DNA of 64,000 bases. It comes from Phallusia fumigata. Taxonomy: Eukaryota > Chordata > Ascidiacea > Phlebobranchia > Ascidiidae. The stretch spans positions 220,512-284,511 of the forward strand of contig QXVZ01004525.1 in the NCBI GenBank assembly GCA_008931825.1, in the 5' to 3' direction. The notes under the pieces were generated by a model that worked only from the letters and a program-made list of their open reading frames with translations, did not search any database and had not been told where the DNA came from. Below, one piece after another: positions 48,449-60,495 of this stretch (position 1 is its first letter; each line of letters opens with the position of its first letter). Both the position numbers and the translations under genes were made by a program.

Positions 48449-49001
48449 CGGACGCGGAGGTGGTGGCAGGGGAGGGGGCGTAGATGAAAGCGGACGCGAA
48501 GGTGGTGGGAGGGGAGAGGGCGGTGATGAAAGCGTACGCGGAGGAAGAGGCGGAAGTGAATGCGGTCGCGGAGGTGGTGGCAGAGGAGGGGGCGTAGATG
48601 AAAGCGGACGCGAAGATGGTGGGAGGGGAGAGGGCGGTGATGAAAGCGTACGCGGAGGAAGAGGCGGACGCGGTGAAGGAGGCGGGAGTGTATGCGGACG
48701 TGGAGGTGGTGGCCGGGGAGGGGGCAGTGATGAAAGCGGACGCGGAGGAAGAGGCGGAAGTGAATGCGGTCGCGGAGGTGGTGGCAGGGGAGGGGGCAGC
48801 GATGAAAGCGGACGCGGGGGAAGAGGGGGAAGTGAAAGCGGACGTGAAGGCGGTGGCAGGGGAGAAAGCGCGCGTGGAGGCGGTGGCAGAGGAGGGATCG
48901 GAAGTGAACGCGGAGGAAGAGGTGGAAGCGGATGTGGAGGAGGAGGGGAAACCAGGGGTGAAGGCGCTTTCATTTATAACGACATGTTTTGCAACCGCTG
49001 A
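48449..49001 (+). CDS. Displaced GAR exon, likely alternative last exon of gene 3
   Basis: An open frame of 184 codons without an initiator, composed of Gly/Arg-rich blocks of the type RGGGGRGGG with DESGR spacers. It starts after an AG acceptor at 48447-48448 and ends ...NDMFCNR and TGA. Joined in phase 2 to exon 45392-45882 it gives a continuous frame of 347 residues (491 + 553 nt is divisible by three). In genes 1, 2 and 4 the GAR exon follows exon 1 within 0.15-0.8 kb; here 2.3 kb of duplicated DNA lies between. The minus-strand Ser/Pro/Leu-rich frames over the same stretch are shadows. Confidence 0.55.
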
Positions 49002-51135
49002 AGCTTTTAAAAACAAACAAAAATTAGCAGTTTGCAATCAACTCCACGAAATGTTAAAAATATGCAAAATTTTTGCTTTGCATTAATTGTTATATCTGTC
49101 CTGTGCACAAAAAACAAATTCGTATAACTATTCCCCAATTCGTATTACTCAATTCATAGTATGCTTGTCATAAAATGTATCTTTCAGATAGCTTTTTCCT
49201 CGTCGCTTTTTATTCGCTTGATTAAGCTTCACCGAACCGTATAATACGTCACGCGCTTTTTTCTTTTTGCCACGTGACTTCTCTCGCTTTTTTCTCGGTA
49301 ACGATCAACTGCCTTACACTTCCTCGAATAAACTTCGCTACAAGGTCATGGATTTTGATTATTCCCTGCCACGCTTTGAAACAGAATAAATCCATTTCTT
49401 GGCAAGCAAGCTTTAAGTGGTTTTGTCAATAGCGCAGTCAATGACAATGCAACAAGATACGATAGGCATTGTTGCCAAGCTTCCCCGAGGTGTAATTTTT
49501 GACATCGAGCAAGCCAACTGCAGTGATTTGTACACAGCTCATTATCGATCCCCTAAAGCACAGCATGAACAGTTAAGCAACTGGCGGTAACGTTTTTGAG
49601 AACTAATCTAAAAAGCTGCTATAAGGTAGGACAGAGAAATTTGCAAAAACCTGACAAAAAGTTTGTTCTGCAGCTGTTTCGCATGGGCAAACGTATTCAG
49701 TAGTAAATGCCAAATATATAAGAATTGAACTGTGGTATTTGACTCTAACGGAAGGAAAAAAGTACTACATGATGAATTGTTGCAAGGAAAGTCTCTTTGT
49801 AGTTGGTAAATTTGTTTTAGAATGCTCGTTTGGAAATGTGTATTTTACATGAAGTTCAACAAAAGTTCGGTTGTAGGTGCGTCTGCGTCAACAATACTTA
49901 AAACCAAGCTGCATTATTGAATGCTTTTAAAAGTGCTCCCGGAATCCAGGATTGCAAAGAAAGGGTTGCCCAAGTCACAGGTATTTTTCCCGCACTCGCC
50001 AGATTCATGCTCATACTTGGCGTCGGCTATTGAAACACTTGGATAATTCTTTAATTCTAGTTCGAAGTTTAATAGAATTTCTGTTTTTTTAGGTCGGTAA
50101 TCCTAATCGTAAGGTAATTTAGGAAAACCTATATGCTCTAATTTCAATTCTAATATAATTTGAATAAACGCTATAATTTCCAAAGTATGACGTATTGTCA
50201 ACAACAAAAATGTGATTTAGGATGCAGAATCTGGCACCCCTTCATTCACTATCAAGACCAGGTATGTCCAATTCGTGTGTCGTTAGGTTAATGTAATCGC
50301 TAAAAATATCTCCGTTAACTGAAGTTCCAGTTGCAGGCTGTGTACTGTGGGAATCAGAGCTGCACGATGTGACGTATAGACATTGTCAATAATTACGAGG
50401 ATTGTCCCGCCAGCATGGTTACCACAATCGACGGTATAGCCATGTAAGAGTTAGGATTTACAACTTCTCCAGCCACAAAACACTGCTTGGTGTAAATGTG
50501 CAAAAGTCGATGTCTTTATTAACTCATCCAGTACTAAAATCAGATGCTTACTTAAAAAAATAAACAAATTCACTATGCTACTGTGCTATAAGAACTGGAT
50601 ATTGACATCATCGGAAGTGTAGTTACGTACTACCATGGGATGATGATTGTGTTTTTTTTCCTTTCAACGTGGCAGTAAAGGCTAATTAATTCTCTTGTGT
50701 TGTTGCGGCTGGATGTATTTACTCCCAAGTTTCATCAACTAGTTTCCCATTTTTTAAAGATTGCGGTTACTGATAACAGAAGAGTTATAAAAAAACATTT
50801 CTGTTACTTCTGTTACTTCTGTTACTGCTTTTGGGTCAGAGCATACCTAATTAATACCTCTGGTGTTCAGACAGTCAAATTTTGAAGAAAATAGATTTTT
50901 TGGGATAGCATAGTGATTTTTTGGGATAGCATAGTGATTTGAGCCGCCATAAGGTGGCGCACAGGAGTAAAAAATCCGAAATTTTAATTACAGGTGATAC
51001 GGTACAAACTTGATTAGAAAGACTATAGCTTTGGACTGGCGTGTGATGTATACTGAACACTGTAAATAGACGTATAGCAGCTGCGGTGTTTTATAAGCAT
51101 CGTCACAGTGAGCTGCCAAAATCGTTTTAGGAACG
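49002..51135. other. Spacer with duplicate of 46160-46500
   Basis: 49120-49470 repeats the 3' flank of gene 3. The rest is AT-rich with no supported gene. Short tandem repeats occur at 50798-50826 (CTGTTACTT units) and 50893-50940 (a 23-bp unit with TTTTTTGGGATAGCATAGTG, twice). 50990-51130 resembles 58258-58408. Confidence 0.5.
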
Positions 51136-54100
51136 TGTGGGGGCCGCGCTTGGCGTGTGTAGGCGGGGGCGGGCGGGCGACCGACCGTATTGCGGCGAAG
51201 GGCTGGCTGAGCGTGTTGGGACAGTTCTTGCCCTTCTGCGGTTGGGTCTGAGAGGTTTCGGTCCGGCGTCTTATCAGTTGAGCAAACCTTAGGTGAAATT
51301 AAGGGCCGTCGAAGTTTAACATTATTACAAACTCCTGGCTTCGCTGACAGTTAACAACAACATGCAGGCTACTCGTCAACACTTCACTTTTATTCTGCGT
51401 AACAGCTTACGTTGCGGCTCATAATCTCAAGGTATAGAATATAGAATCGAATTAGAATAGGAATAGAATAGACTAAGAAATCAGCAGAAATACATGGTCA
51501 TATATTGCACAAAAGCTCCTTTTTCTAGCGATTATGGCGAACAGAGCCTTCTTCTAACTTTATGTAACGCTATTTCGTTAAAGTAAATTTTGCGACACAC
51601 TTCAACTGCCGCTTGCTCGCTGCATGACTGTTAAGCGCGTCAGCAGCGACGAAGCAGCGCATCTGGGAACAGCGGACATGATTTATGGTAGCGCTCTTTG
51701 CAAATGGGGTATTCGGAGGATGACAAACGCTAAGTGGACAATAAATGCGGAAATAAAAGGCGCGTTCCCGGAATGTAAATGCACTGACTAAGCATTTGTT
51801 GATATTAAACTACAGTAAACGCTAACATATTCAAGACAGGTGGGCGATGGCACAATGTGAACGGAAGAAGCTTGTTTACCAAAAGGGGTTTTGCACACGA
51901 AACTGGCTGAGAAATGTTGCATTTTCTACCAGGGGTTTTGCAATTTATGATTTACTTGGTTGTTTAAAGGAAAACCTTTACTTAGCGGTTATATGGCTGC
52001 TGCAAGTACCCCGGGCCAAAGGAGAAAAACTGTGTTCAATTTAAGAATGCAGTTACACTAGAGGCGATACAGAGTTAAAACGTAAAACACGTGATTAAAA
52101 TTGCACAGCAAATAACGATATAATGCACATGTAAATTCAATACAGATATCTTGCCAGATATGAATAATGGCTCTGCGCAGCTAGAGTATTGTTGAGTACA
52201 TAGACGTTTGAAGAAGAATTCTTGCCGTTATAGAAACTGGCTCCTTACGATGAAGGAGATGAAGAAGAGAGAGTGACTTGAAGTGTACCTCAGCTTGTCG
52301 GCGAAATGTGCAGCAACTGGCAGCAATTGTTAGTACGCAGCAGTGTGTACGTTATATAACGCACAATTGGTTGTAAGTCGTGATATTGCCCCTCCACAGT
52401 GCTTATAGATGCTAATTGGTTCTAAGGTTTTTTTCGTGGGTGTAAGTGACAATAGGTGACTCCTATACTTGGCATTCGGTAGGAGGGATAGCGACATAAA
52501 AAACATGCGAAATGAAAAATAATGAAAGCATGCAGCACAGCATTAATTGATTCTCTCCTGGAGAATTTAGAATCTGGGTTTATCTAAAGGCATATGTGTG
52601 ATAGGTAAACAAAATGTCTTTGTGTGTGGTAACATTTCCTGTAGTAATTAAATTACTTGATAAGTAAGGCTGGGCTACAGTGCATCAGTTACTGCATTAA
52701 AAATGTTTTGTTGTGTTTCGTGTGTGTACTCAGTTACGCTGTTGGAGTATTGTATCTCGCTGTGGCGGTGTCGCGTAAATTTCCCGGCTTCCTGATGCTG
52801 ATGTGATTTCCGTTGATTGTCGTCTTCTGGTTGTGGGATCCAACAGTTTGGATGGTAAGTCTTTGTGGTCGATTCCACTGTTGGGAAAGCGAGTCCAAGA
52901 ATGATTGTAAAGTTTGAAGGATCTTGGGCAGTCATGTCACGGTTTGGATTGAAAGGTTCTTTGCATGTAGTATCAGGATAGACATTGAACAGGTTGCAAG
53001 GTTGATCGCTTTGCACGTCTACAATGTGGCCATCATTGAGTTGACGAACGAAGCTCTCTTTGCGAAGTAATTGTGATCATTGCAAACGCATGCGGCTTGG
53101 GAACAAGGTGTTTTAACTAGAATGTCGGCATGGGCGATTGCTGATCGTCTTTCCCCCCTCTGCAATGATAGCGTGTACTTGGTGCTAAGCTTTTTTCGTT
53201 GCTTTACATTTAGGAAGATAAGTTCATGTCATAAATCAGTGACATGTTGGCGAGGGATATGACGTTGAATGAAATATATATATGTATATACATGTACACT
53301 GTAAAGGTGGAAGCATAATTATGCGTCGTTGTCAGACTGTCTGGGGCCGGCAATTTCCAGCTGCGGGCTATATTTTGGGCAATAAGGTCCAATGCATTTG
53401 AGGGCATTTCCGCGGAATCGTCTGTGGTAGTAACAGATTCGTTGTTCATGTCTGCTTGACTTCCCTGCATGTTGGCGATGTTCTGCTTGCTCTGATGTCT
53501 GCTGTAAAGATCTAGCCATGTTGGTCAGGACTTCAGTTTTGCCGATAGTTGGATAATTTCTGAGCTTTGACCTTTTAGAGATGGCCCTGGTGAGGAGTCA
53601 CGTTCATAGCGGTTGCAAAACTTAGCCATGCCCTCCAGGGTGTCAAAGGCCATTGCTCTTACAGTTGGTCGGACATGCTTGGGCAGTAACGAGAATTTGT
53701 TTTCTAAGTCTCGAATGGTTGGGTCGTTTGCTGCTTTTCGCGGGCAGATCGCACATAGTCTTTACAAAAGTTCACTTGGGCTCTCGTCATCGTCAATACA
53801 CGTTGTGCTGTTAAGAGTGTTAATCCACGAAAACTTGCCGGCTCCTTGTAATTGGGTGACAATAAGGTCCCAAAGCGTCGAATAGGGCGTTTCTGATTCA
53901 GGAGCTTGCGCCAGAGCCCCGCGAAATTTGAAGGTTTGCGCCTCAGTTAAATTCGTCATGAGCAGGGAATACCGTGCGGTTTCGTCCAAAACTTTGTTAA
54001 CGTGAAATAAATATTCCAGAATTTTGAAATAATTTTCTATCTCAAGACGCTGAGACCACAGAATCGGTAATTTTGGCATAGAGAATCGCAAAGCGCCTAA

Positions 54101-55114
54101 TTCTTGCTGCAGGGCTGGTCTGTCAATAAGGTTGGCGTAATCACGATGCCCAGGCCTAGTGCTCTGCCAATCTAGCGATCTTCGCCGCGCCGAACTGCTT
54201 TCTGGCTGTTCAATATCATTGGGCCGGTGGGTTTCAATTGGCGCATTCTCTGTATTAGGCAAAGCAACGTCTTTTAAGTCAGGGGTTTTATTTTTCAACA
54301 TCTTGGTACGGCTTCGGATATGCAATGCAGGCCCAGTAGTGTCTGATTGTCTTGATGCTATCTTGGCTTTTTCTTTGGCAGAATGACCAAGCGTTACTGA
54401 GCGTATGAACTGTGACAGTGTGCTGTTTTGTACGTGCTAGTGCGGGAAACGAAGTGTCCATCAACCGACTGAGCGCCCACAGAATCAATTCATGCAACAC
54501 AGTTTAAACAGGAAAATAAATTGACCTCGACAAGGTCTATTCAAGCAAGCACTAATGCTAACACTTAACCAAAATTTTCAAGGCACTTTAGATTAACTAT
54601 AGGCCTCTTGTGTCAAATAAAGCTATTTAGCATACACACTTTACTCTAGACATGCACTTGCGTTAATCACTACAAAACCAAATTTGCTTTAGCACAATAT
54701 CTTTGTAGTTACTTAAATTAAACTTAGAATTACGTTGAAACAGTTCTTTCTTGTGTTTTCGGTTTAAATTTAGGTCCACAGACGTAACTACTTAATTCAC
54801 GTCAGCAAAAATATTTTAACATGAACAATAGGGGTTGCCAAGTGTAGGAATCAACACACGCTTAGAGAGCGTGGCGTTCGTCGGCTTGAATATGTGGGCG
54901 TCGATTGAGCTGATCTCCAGTAAAATCTTTTGGATCTGGACTTGTTTGATCTCCGGCTCGTGGCAAATCAGTTGAGGGTCCACATAGGTCGGCAGATGAG
55001 GAGAGAGTTCTGTTTGAAGGCACCACTTGCGGGGGCCGCGCCTGGCGTGTGTAGGCGGGGGCGGGCGGCCGTCTGACCGATCGTATTGCAACGAAGGGCT
55101 ACTGAGCGTGTTGG
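51136..55114 (-). mobile_element. Broken LTR-type retroelement with gag-like region
   Basis: A fossil element in minus orientation. Direct repeats of about 85 bp at 51136-51220 and 55028-55114, beginning TGTGGGGGCC / TGCGGGGGCC, mark its ends; they have diverged by roughly a tenth by eye, so the insertion is not recent. Next to the 5' repeat is a TGGTGCC stretch that resembles a primer-binding site. The part at about 53210-54330 resembles a Ty3/gypsy-type gag (a P.LP..WS...E.YF-like segment, and the CYYHRRF...KC cysteine/histidine pattern). No reverse transcriptase or integrase was recognised. It is broken and not expected to be active. The related sequence at 58390-58450 appears to be an unoccupied site. 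Confidence 0.6.
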
Positions 55115-56968
55115 ATCGAAAAATAGATAAAAGATTTGCTGCGTATTCGATGATGCGTATTTAATGATAGTGGTAGGTTTTGCGTCATCCTAAAGTCTAA
55201 ACGTTGCCATTTTGAGAAGTTTATTAGAATCGTTTGTCGGTAAATATTAAACTAAACAAACTGCGTTTTGTTTGTAGCCTTGGTAAGAAAAGTACATAAA
55301 AGACAAAAAGGAGTCGACGAATAAAAAAGCTGGAACTAAAAGATGAAGCGGAGACGAAAGATTACAGAAGACATGTTTTTTTAACCATATGCACACACAT
55401 GCTAGTTTCTAATTTGTGGTCAAAAATGTAGTCAATACTCCACCACACAATTTCACATATCTAGTCATTCTATGTAACGTTTAGTAGTCGATGACGTAGT
55501 TTGTTGTTTTGCAAGTATCAAAGCGTCAAACGTCATTAGTCATGTGACTGTGATGATAAAAAATAGTCATTAGTCATGTGACTGTGATGCATCTACTATA
55601 CAATGCTGGTAAACATATTGTCAGAGGATTCCTTATTGCACAAAGAGTTGACAAACGTTTTGCTAAGTCTGGGAATTTTATTTCTAAACTGCTGCGGAAC
55701 GTCAGAAAATAGGAACATAGCAGTAATTAAACGTCAAGTAAAGATAATATTTTTGACAACAATGGAAACTTTCAACCAGGATTCGAAGCATTGTAAACTC
55801 TAATTATGTATCGGATAAAAAGTGATAAACATTTTGACGTTGTTTTTTAGTTTTTTTGCAATTATTAATCAGACGATCGATTTATCAATAACCTACAAAT
55901 CAACAGATAGCAATGCAAATATAAGTAAATGGTAAAACCGGTTTCACATTTTGAAAGGAAAGGGCAACACAGATGTTAGTTTATTAGCACTTATTCGCTG
56001 TAGCAGTGGAGTAGTGTGCCTGGTTAGCCGCGAAGGTAATGTATTTTAATGGGATCTTTATTAACGTGACTTGCCTAAGCGGGTTTTCTACTTTGCCAAA
56101 AGGACAGTGAGCAACAATATAGCACACAAGTCTGTTTTGTAGTGAAATACTAGCTAAATGAGCAACTATTTTTTTAGAAGGGATATTAAGAGGGGAAAAA
56201 AGGGATAATTGCCTGAGGGCTCTGAGAGGCAAAAAGACAAAGTTGTTATTAAATGGTAAAATGTTTTTTGGCGGAGATCGCTTTTAAATCAACTACTATT
56301 TACATTGGCTCTTTATAACTGTCTGGTGGATTGGCCCGAGATGTTTTTGTTTATCCCTCAAAGACTTAATATGACCCTTGTTGCAACAAAATATTTGCTA
56401 TACAATTGCCATTCTGCGCCACAAGGCATTTATAGCGGCACCGCTATATTCAACAAAAAATCCCCTATTATAAAACAACCATCCGCCGCCTTTTGTTGAC
56501 AAATGAATGTTTGCAGTCTGGTTGAGCGTACGCGTTTAAACCATAAGCGACAACAAACAAAGAGCTGTGTTGCAGTTATTAAATGGTGATGTTGGTTAGC
56601 TCAAAAGACTACGTAAAAACTGCAAAAGTTATTATTGTTATAAAGCAACGGTCGCAACCGAATATAAACTTTTTGATATGGGGATTAAGTTTGTGGCAGT
56701 TGTATTCCCTAAACAAGCAACCTGAAGGGATTTCCCTTGTTGAAAACCCTGTGCCCCCTGGGGTATCCACCGAAAATAAATTTCCCCATTGTATTACATA
56801 ACTCCTTCTCGGGCTGTGCAAATATAAACGAGTGACGATTTACCATGATGCAAACAGTACCAAGGAAGAGCCCAGTACTATCTTTGTTGCTTCAGGTTAA
56901 CTGTAGCTTTGGTGTCGCGTAATTTGTTACAAAGTATTTTGTGATTGGGCTTGAAGACGGTGTTCAAA
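55115..56968. promoter_or_regulatory. Spacer, duplicated segment and conserved upstream module of gene 5
   Basis: 55120-55760 is related to 58425-58850 (landmarks GATGCGTATTTAATGATAGT, TAGTCATGTGACTG, GTCAGAGGATTC). A 30-bp unit with GTCATTAGTCATGTGACTGTG is doubled at 55532-55589. At about 56700-56870 lies a module shared with 57760-57885, 58985-59145 and 61270-61395: AACAAGCAACCT, GGATTTCCC, GGGGTATCCACC, AATTTCCCCATTG, then a TGTGCAAAT octamer-like site. It stands 100-250 bp before the start of gene 5. Confidence 0.5.
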
Positions 56969-57445
56969 ATGGGAAAGGTTCAACACAATGTGAAAAATGC
57001 CACTGCCAAGAAAATTGGGCGGACAATTAATCGTTCTATGAATAAAAACTGGAAAAACGGAACCGTGCATCAATACAACATAGATAGAAAGCAAAATGTC
57101 ATGCAAGTTGCAGCCCGGCCAACCAGCAAACAACCACGCAACGGTGTTGTAACTTTCGGTAACTCAACTCCAAGCTGGAAGGAACTTAAAGGATCCATCA
57201 GCAAAAGCAAAAGTGGCAGAATTCTCAAACCTTAAAGCTTCAAGAGAAAGGAAACTCAAGCAGCAGTTATGCTGCAGATGGAAAAGTATCGTCGAAAAAC
57301 GTCTGGAGATAAGTTCCTTAATCGAAACCAAGTGGAATGGGGCATCGCGGCTGCCAAAAGAAAGAAGAAAACCTCTGAATTGACCGACATGTTCACTGGA
57401 AACCCAAAGGAGAGAAAAACTGCACTTAAAAAATTATGTAAATAA
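56969..57445 (+). pseudogene. GAR-family gene 5, frame interrupted by one stop
   Basis: The frame starts MGKVQHNVKNATAKKIGRTI and belongs to the same family as genes 1-4 (NKNWKNGTVHQYNI, then SKQPRNGVVTFG, then WKELK). It meets TAA at 57233-57235, and the same frame then stays open to 57445 with family sequence (MLQMEKYRRKTSGDKFLNRN, MFTGNPKERK). Gene 6 has Glu at the matching position (IIKPEHF against ILKP-stop-SF). It could be a recent null allele, a shortened protein of 88 residues, or read-through. It has no GAR tail; the frame ends KKLCK. With gene 6 it forms a single-exon subfamily. Confidence 0.6.
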
Positions 57446-59553
57446 ACCAAGAATTATGGTGTCCTGAAGAAATACATGTGATACTATCGTATGTTTGTAA
57501 TTTCAAGCCTACAACCATGTGTAATTCCACCAATTATAAAAATACAGTCATTTGCGTGTACATTTTTCAAGCTGCATGTCAGTTTACAAACACAGACAAT
57601 TAGTTCACGGAAAGTTGGTAAAAAGCAATTTGTTCCAGATGATAAATAGTGACATGTAAGTTTGTTCAAAAGATGTTATCACAAGCTGAAAGATTATAAA
57701 TAGCCAACGTTCAACAGCAACACGTAGAAAACGAACCCTATGGTAAAGTTATATAAAGGCGCTGCCCAAAATGCTACCTTTGGGGTAACCACCTAAAAGG
57801 AATTTCCACGTCGTGTCACATGATTCCTCTGTGTGTTATGCAAACAAAAATACAGTTTCGCCCTAATGTAAACAGACCAGGAATAAGATCGCAATACAAT
57901 TGTCACTCACGTAAGATTAGCTGCAGCGGCCGAATGAGCGGAAAGTTAAGTTATAGTTTGTAATTTAGGTTTTTCAGAATCTGCAGTTTTTGAAACTCTA
58001 CCTCAGGAATCGGCAACTGGCACGCGTGCTGCGGTTGAGAAAACGATACGATTTGACAAGAAAAATGCAAAAACTCGCATGGGTAAAACTGCTACACAAT
58101 GTTATTTTTATTTTCCACATAAAAACATCATTGCCCTATATTCCTAACAAAACAAACAATTTGATGGTATAAGTTTTTTTAAAAGACGAATGATGCATTG
58201 ATGATTCCAGAAATCAAGAATTATGAAAATAAAATTTAAGTATAATCTGAAGTGGTAATTACAGGTGACATGGTAAAAAAATAATTGGAAAGTCTACAGC
58301 TTGTTGGGCGTGTGACGTTTACTGAATATTGTAAATAGACCTACAGCAGCTGTGGTGTCTTATATCGTCACAGTGAGCCATCAAACCCGTTTTAGGAAGT
58401 CAAAAAACAGATTAAACCTTTGCTCAACGATGATGCGTATTTAATGATAGTGGTAGGTTTTGCGTCAAACAAATACAATTGTTGCCCTTTTGAGAAGTTT
58501 ACTGGAATTGTTTTACTCCACTACACAATTCTGAATATTCAGTCACATCCCATATAACGTTTTTAACGATCAACTACGTTACACTCCTATTTTTTAAATA
58601 TCAAAGGAGTATCAGAGAAAAGTTAGTCATTTGATAACGCACCGACCAACTGTAGTCACAACTACCGATGACCACGGATGCAAGTGTGGGCGCCCAGAAA
58701 AAACGTCATTTGTCATGTGACTGAATTGTCATGTGACATCTACCATTACAGAAAACATACTGTCAGAGGATTCTTTATTGCACAGAATTTTGTTTCTAAT
58801 GTCTGAGAATTTTGTTTCTGTACTGATGCGAAACGTTAGAAAATAGGATACTTTTCGCTGACATACTTAAAAAAAAATGACATGAAAATGTCTAATGGTT
58901 TTGGGGAACGTGGTGCACTAAAACAGCGTGTTAGTTGTAAAAGCAAATCAACTTTCAAGTCCGAGGTTTAACAAGTTACACGGCTTTTAATTCCCCAAGA
59001 CAAGCAACCTCTAGGGATTTCCCCATGTTGCAATCCCTGGGCACCTGAGGTAACCACCGTAAAATAAATTCCCCATTGCGTCAGATGGTTCCTCTTTGTG
59101 ATGTGCAAACAAAACTACAGTTTCACCAGAATGCGAACAGTAACAAGAGGCAACGTGATAAAGACGTTGGTTACATAGCTGTAGCAGTGGTGTAGTGCAC
59201 AGGCTGTGCTAATCTTCAGTTCGACATTTGAGTTTACATGACGACAGGAATCCAGTCAAATTTACTTAACTAACTGAGTGAAGTCTTAAGTAACTGACGA
59301 GGTAGTGAGAAAGTTTTGCTTTGAATTTCTCAAATCTTTTCCTTTGAAAGATTTAATTCTGTTTCACTCATTGTAATGCGTGTATCAATAGACAGCAACT
59401 TTAGGCAGCCGAGCGTTACGAAAGGTCGATAGGTTCATTTAACTCTTACAACAGCATAAGACGTTCTAATCGTATATTGCTGTGTCAACAATTGTTGTCG
59501 TGCTTGTACATTTTATAATCTTCAAGTTTAGGTTTGTGTCTGCTACAGTAAAA
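57446..59553. promoter_or_regulatory. Spacer with orphan module, empty site and module of gene 4
   Basis: 57760-57885 is a copy of the upstream module with no intact gene after it; 57990-58110 has weak similarity to 62420-62530 and may be a gene relic. 58258-58450 matches the flanks of the retroelement at 51136-55114 without the element. 58985-59145 is the module of gene 4, with TGTGCAAAC at 59103-59111. A 3' splice site (CAAGTTTAG) ends at 59531, 22 bp before the start of gene 4, with a second (GCTACAG) closer. Confidence 0.45.
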
Positions 59554-60495
59554 ATGGCTAACGTGCATAAGATCGGTGACAAGACAGGCGAACAACTGGC
59601 TAGAAAAATGGTAAAGATAACCTCAAGTCGTTCTTGGAAAAAAGGCACTAAAAGTATTCTTACCGTGGGTGGAAAGCCAGTTGCTGAAATGAAGCCTAAA
59701 CCAACGCCTAGGCAACCCGGTAATGGAATAGTGTCGTTTAAAGGTAAAGCTCCAACATTCGACAATTTAAAGCAGTCCGCTGACAAAAATTATCCTAAAA
59801 CACATAAAATCACTTTAAAGGAAAATCAAACGTAAAGTATAAATTCGAACAACTTTACGTTCTTACCAAATACGAGGAGGCACGAAAGGTTCCAGGAGAT
59901 GCCAAAGGACATCTACCGAGAAAACAAATAATAGAGGGCAATAAGAAGGCAATGCAGAAGGGAAAACCGCATAACATGATTGCCCAATATTCAGGCACCA
60001 CGAAACAGAGAAAAGAAGCAAACCAAAAGATTACGTAAGTTAAAATTAATTAAGAGCTTCTTTTGCAATTAAGTAGATAACGTCCAAAACTGCGGATTGC
60101 TAACACTCCGTTTTCCAAGCAACTTTTCTGGGCCAGTGCCATCTATTGCTTATCCTCGCAAGTTATTTGCCTATTTTCTTTTTTTCTTTTTTATCAGAAA
60201 AATATCTCAACAAAAAAAGAAGCCAGGAATTGGAAGTAAAAGTGGACGAGGCGGGAGTGGAAGTGGTGCCAGTAAGAGGGGCGGAAGCGGACGTGGAAGC
60301 GGAAGTGCAAGCGGAAGAGCAGGCGGAAGTAGAAGCGGAGCAGGAAGTGGAAGAGGCAGTGGAAGTGGAAGAGGAAAGGGAGGGGGAGGCAGAAAATTAA
60401 CGAACGCATTCGCACAAGAACAGGAAACCTGCATTGAGTATTCAAGCAGCATTGCTGTAAATGTTGAACATTCGTTTGGATTCTTTACCTCCTAA
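59554..60495 (+). pseudogene. GAR-tailed family gene 4, exon 1 out of frame
   Basis: Exon 1 runs from 59554 to 60034 and the GAR exon from 60198 to 60495. The first part reads MANVHKIGDKTGEQLARKM and PTPRQPGNGIVSFKG, very close to gene 1. Around 59795-59850 the sequence has lost bases relative to gene 1 and the frame meets TAA at 59833-59835; the rest of the exon (TKYEEARKVPGDAKGHL, then NKKAMQKGKPHNM) continues in another frame. The exon 1 end (AC|GTAAGT) and the GAR exon start (CAG|A) keep the phase-2 junction of the family. The tail has GR, GSGSG and RGG blocks, then a unique end. It is either a recent pseudogene or a shortened 93-residue product. Confidence 0.6.

Noticed and set aside
48399-49037. 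Long minus-strand Ser/Ala/Pro/Leu-rich reading frames over the GAR exon
   Set aside because: They are antisense shadows of a GC-rich Gly/Arg repeat; the plus frame fits the family's phase-2 exon, the minus frames have no paralogue or domain.
52675-53016. Minus-strand frame of 113 codons as a host gene
   Set aside because: It lies inside the broken retroelement between its terminal repeats and has no host-type splice context.
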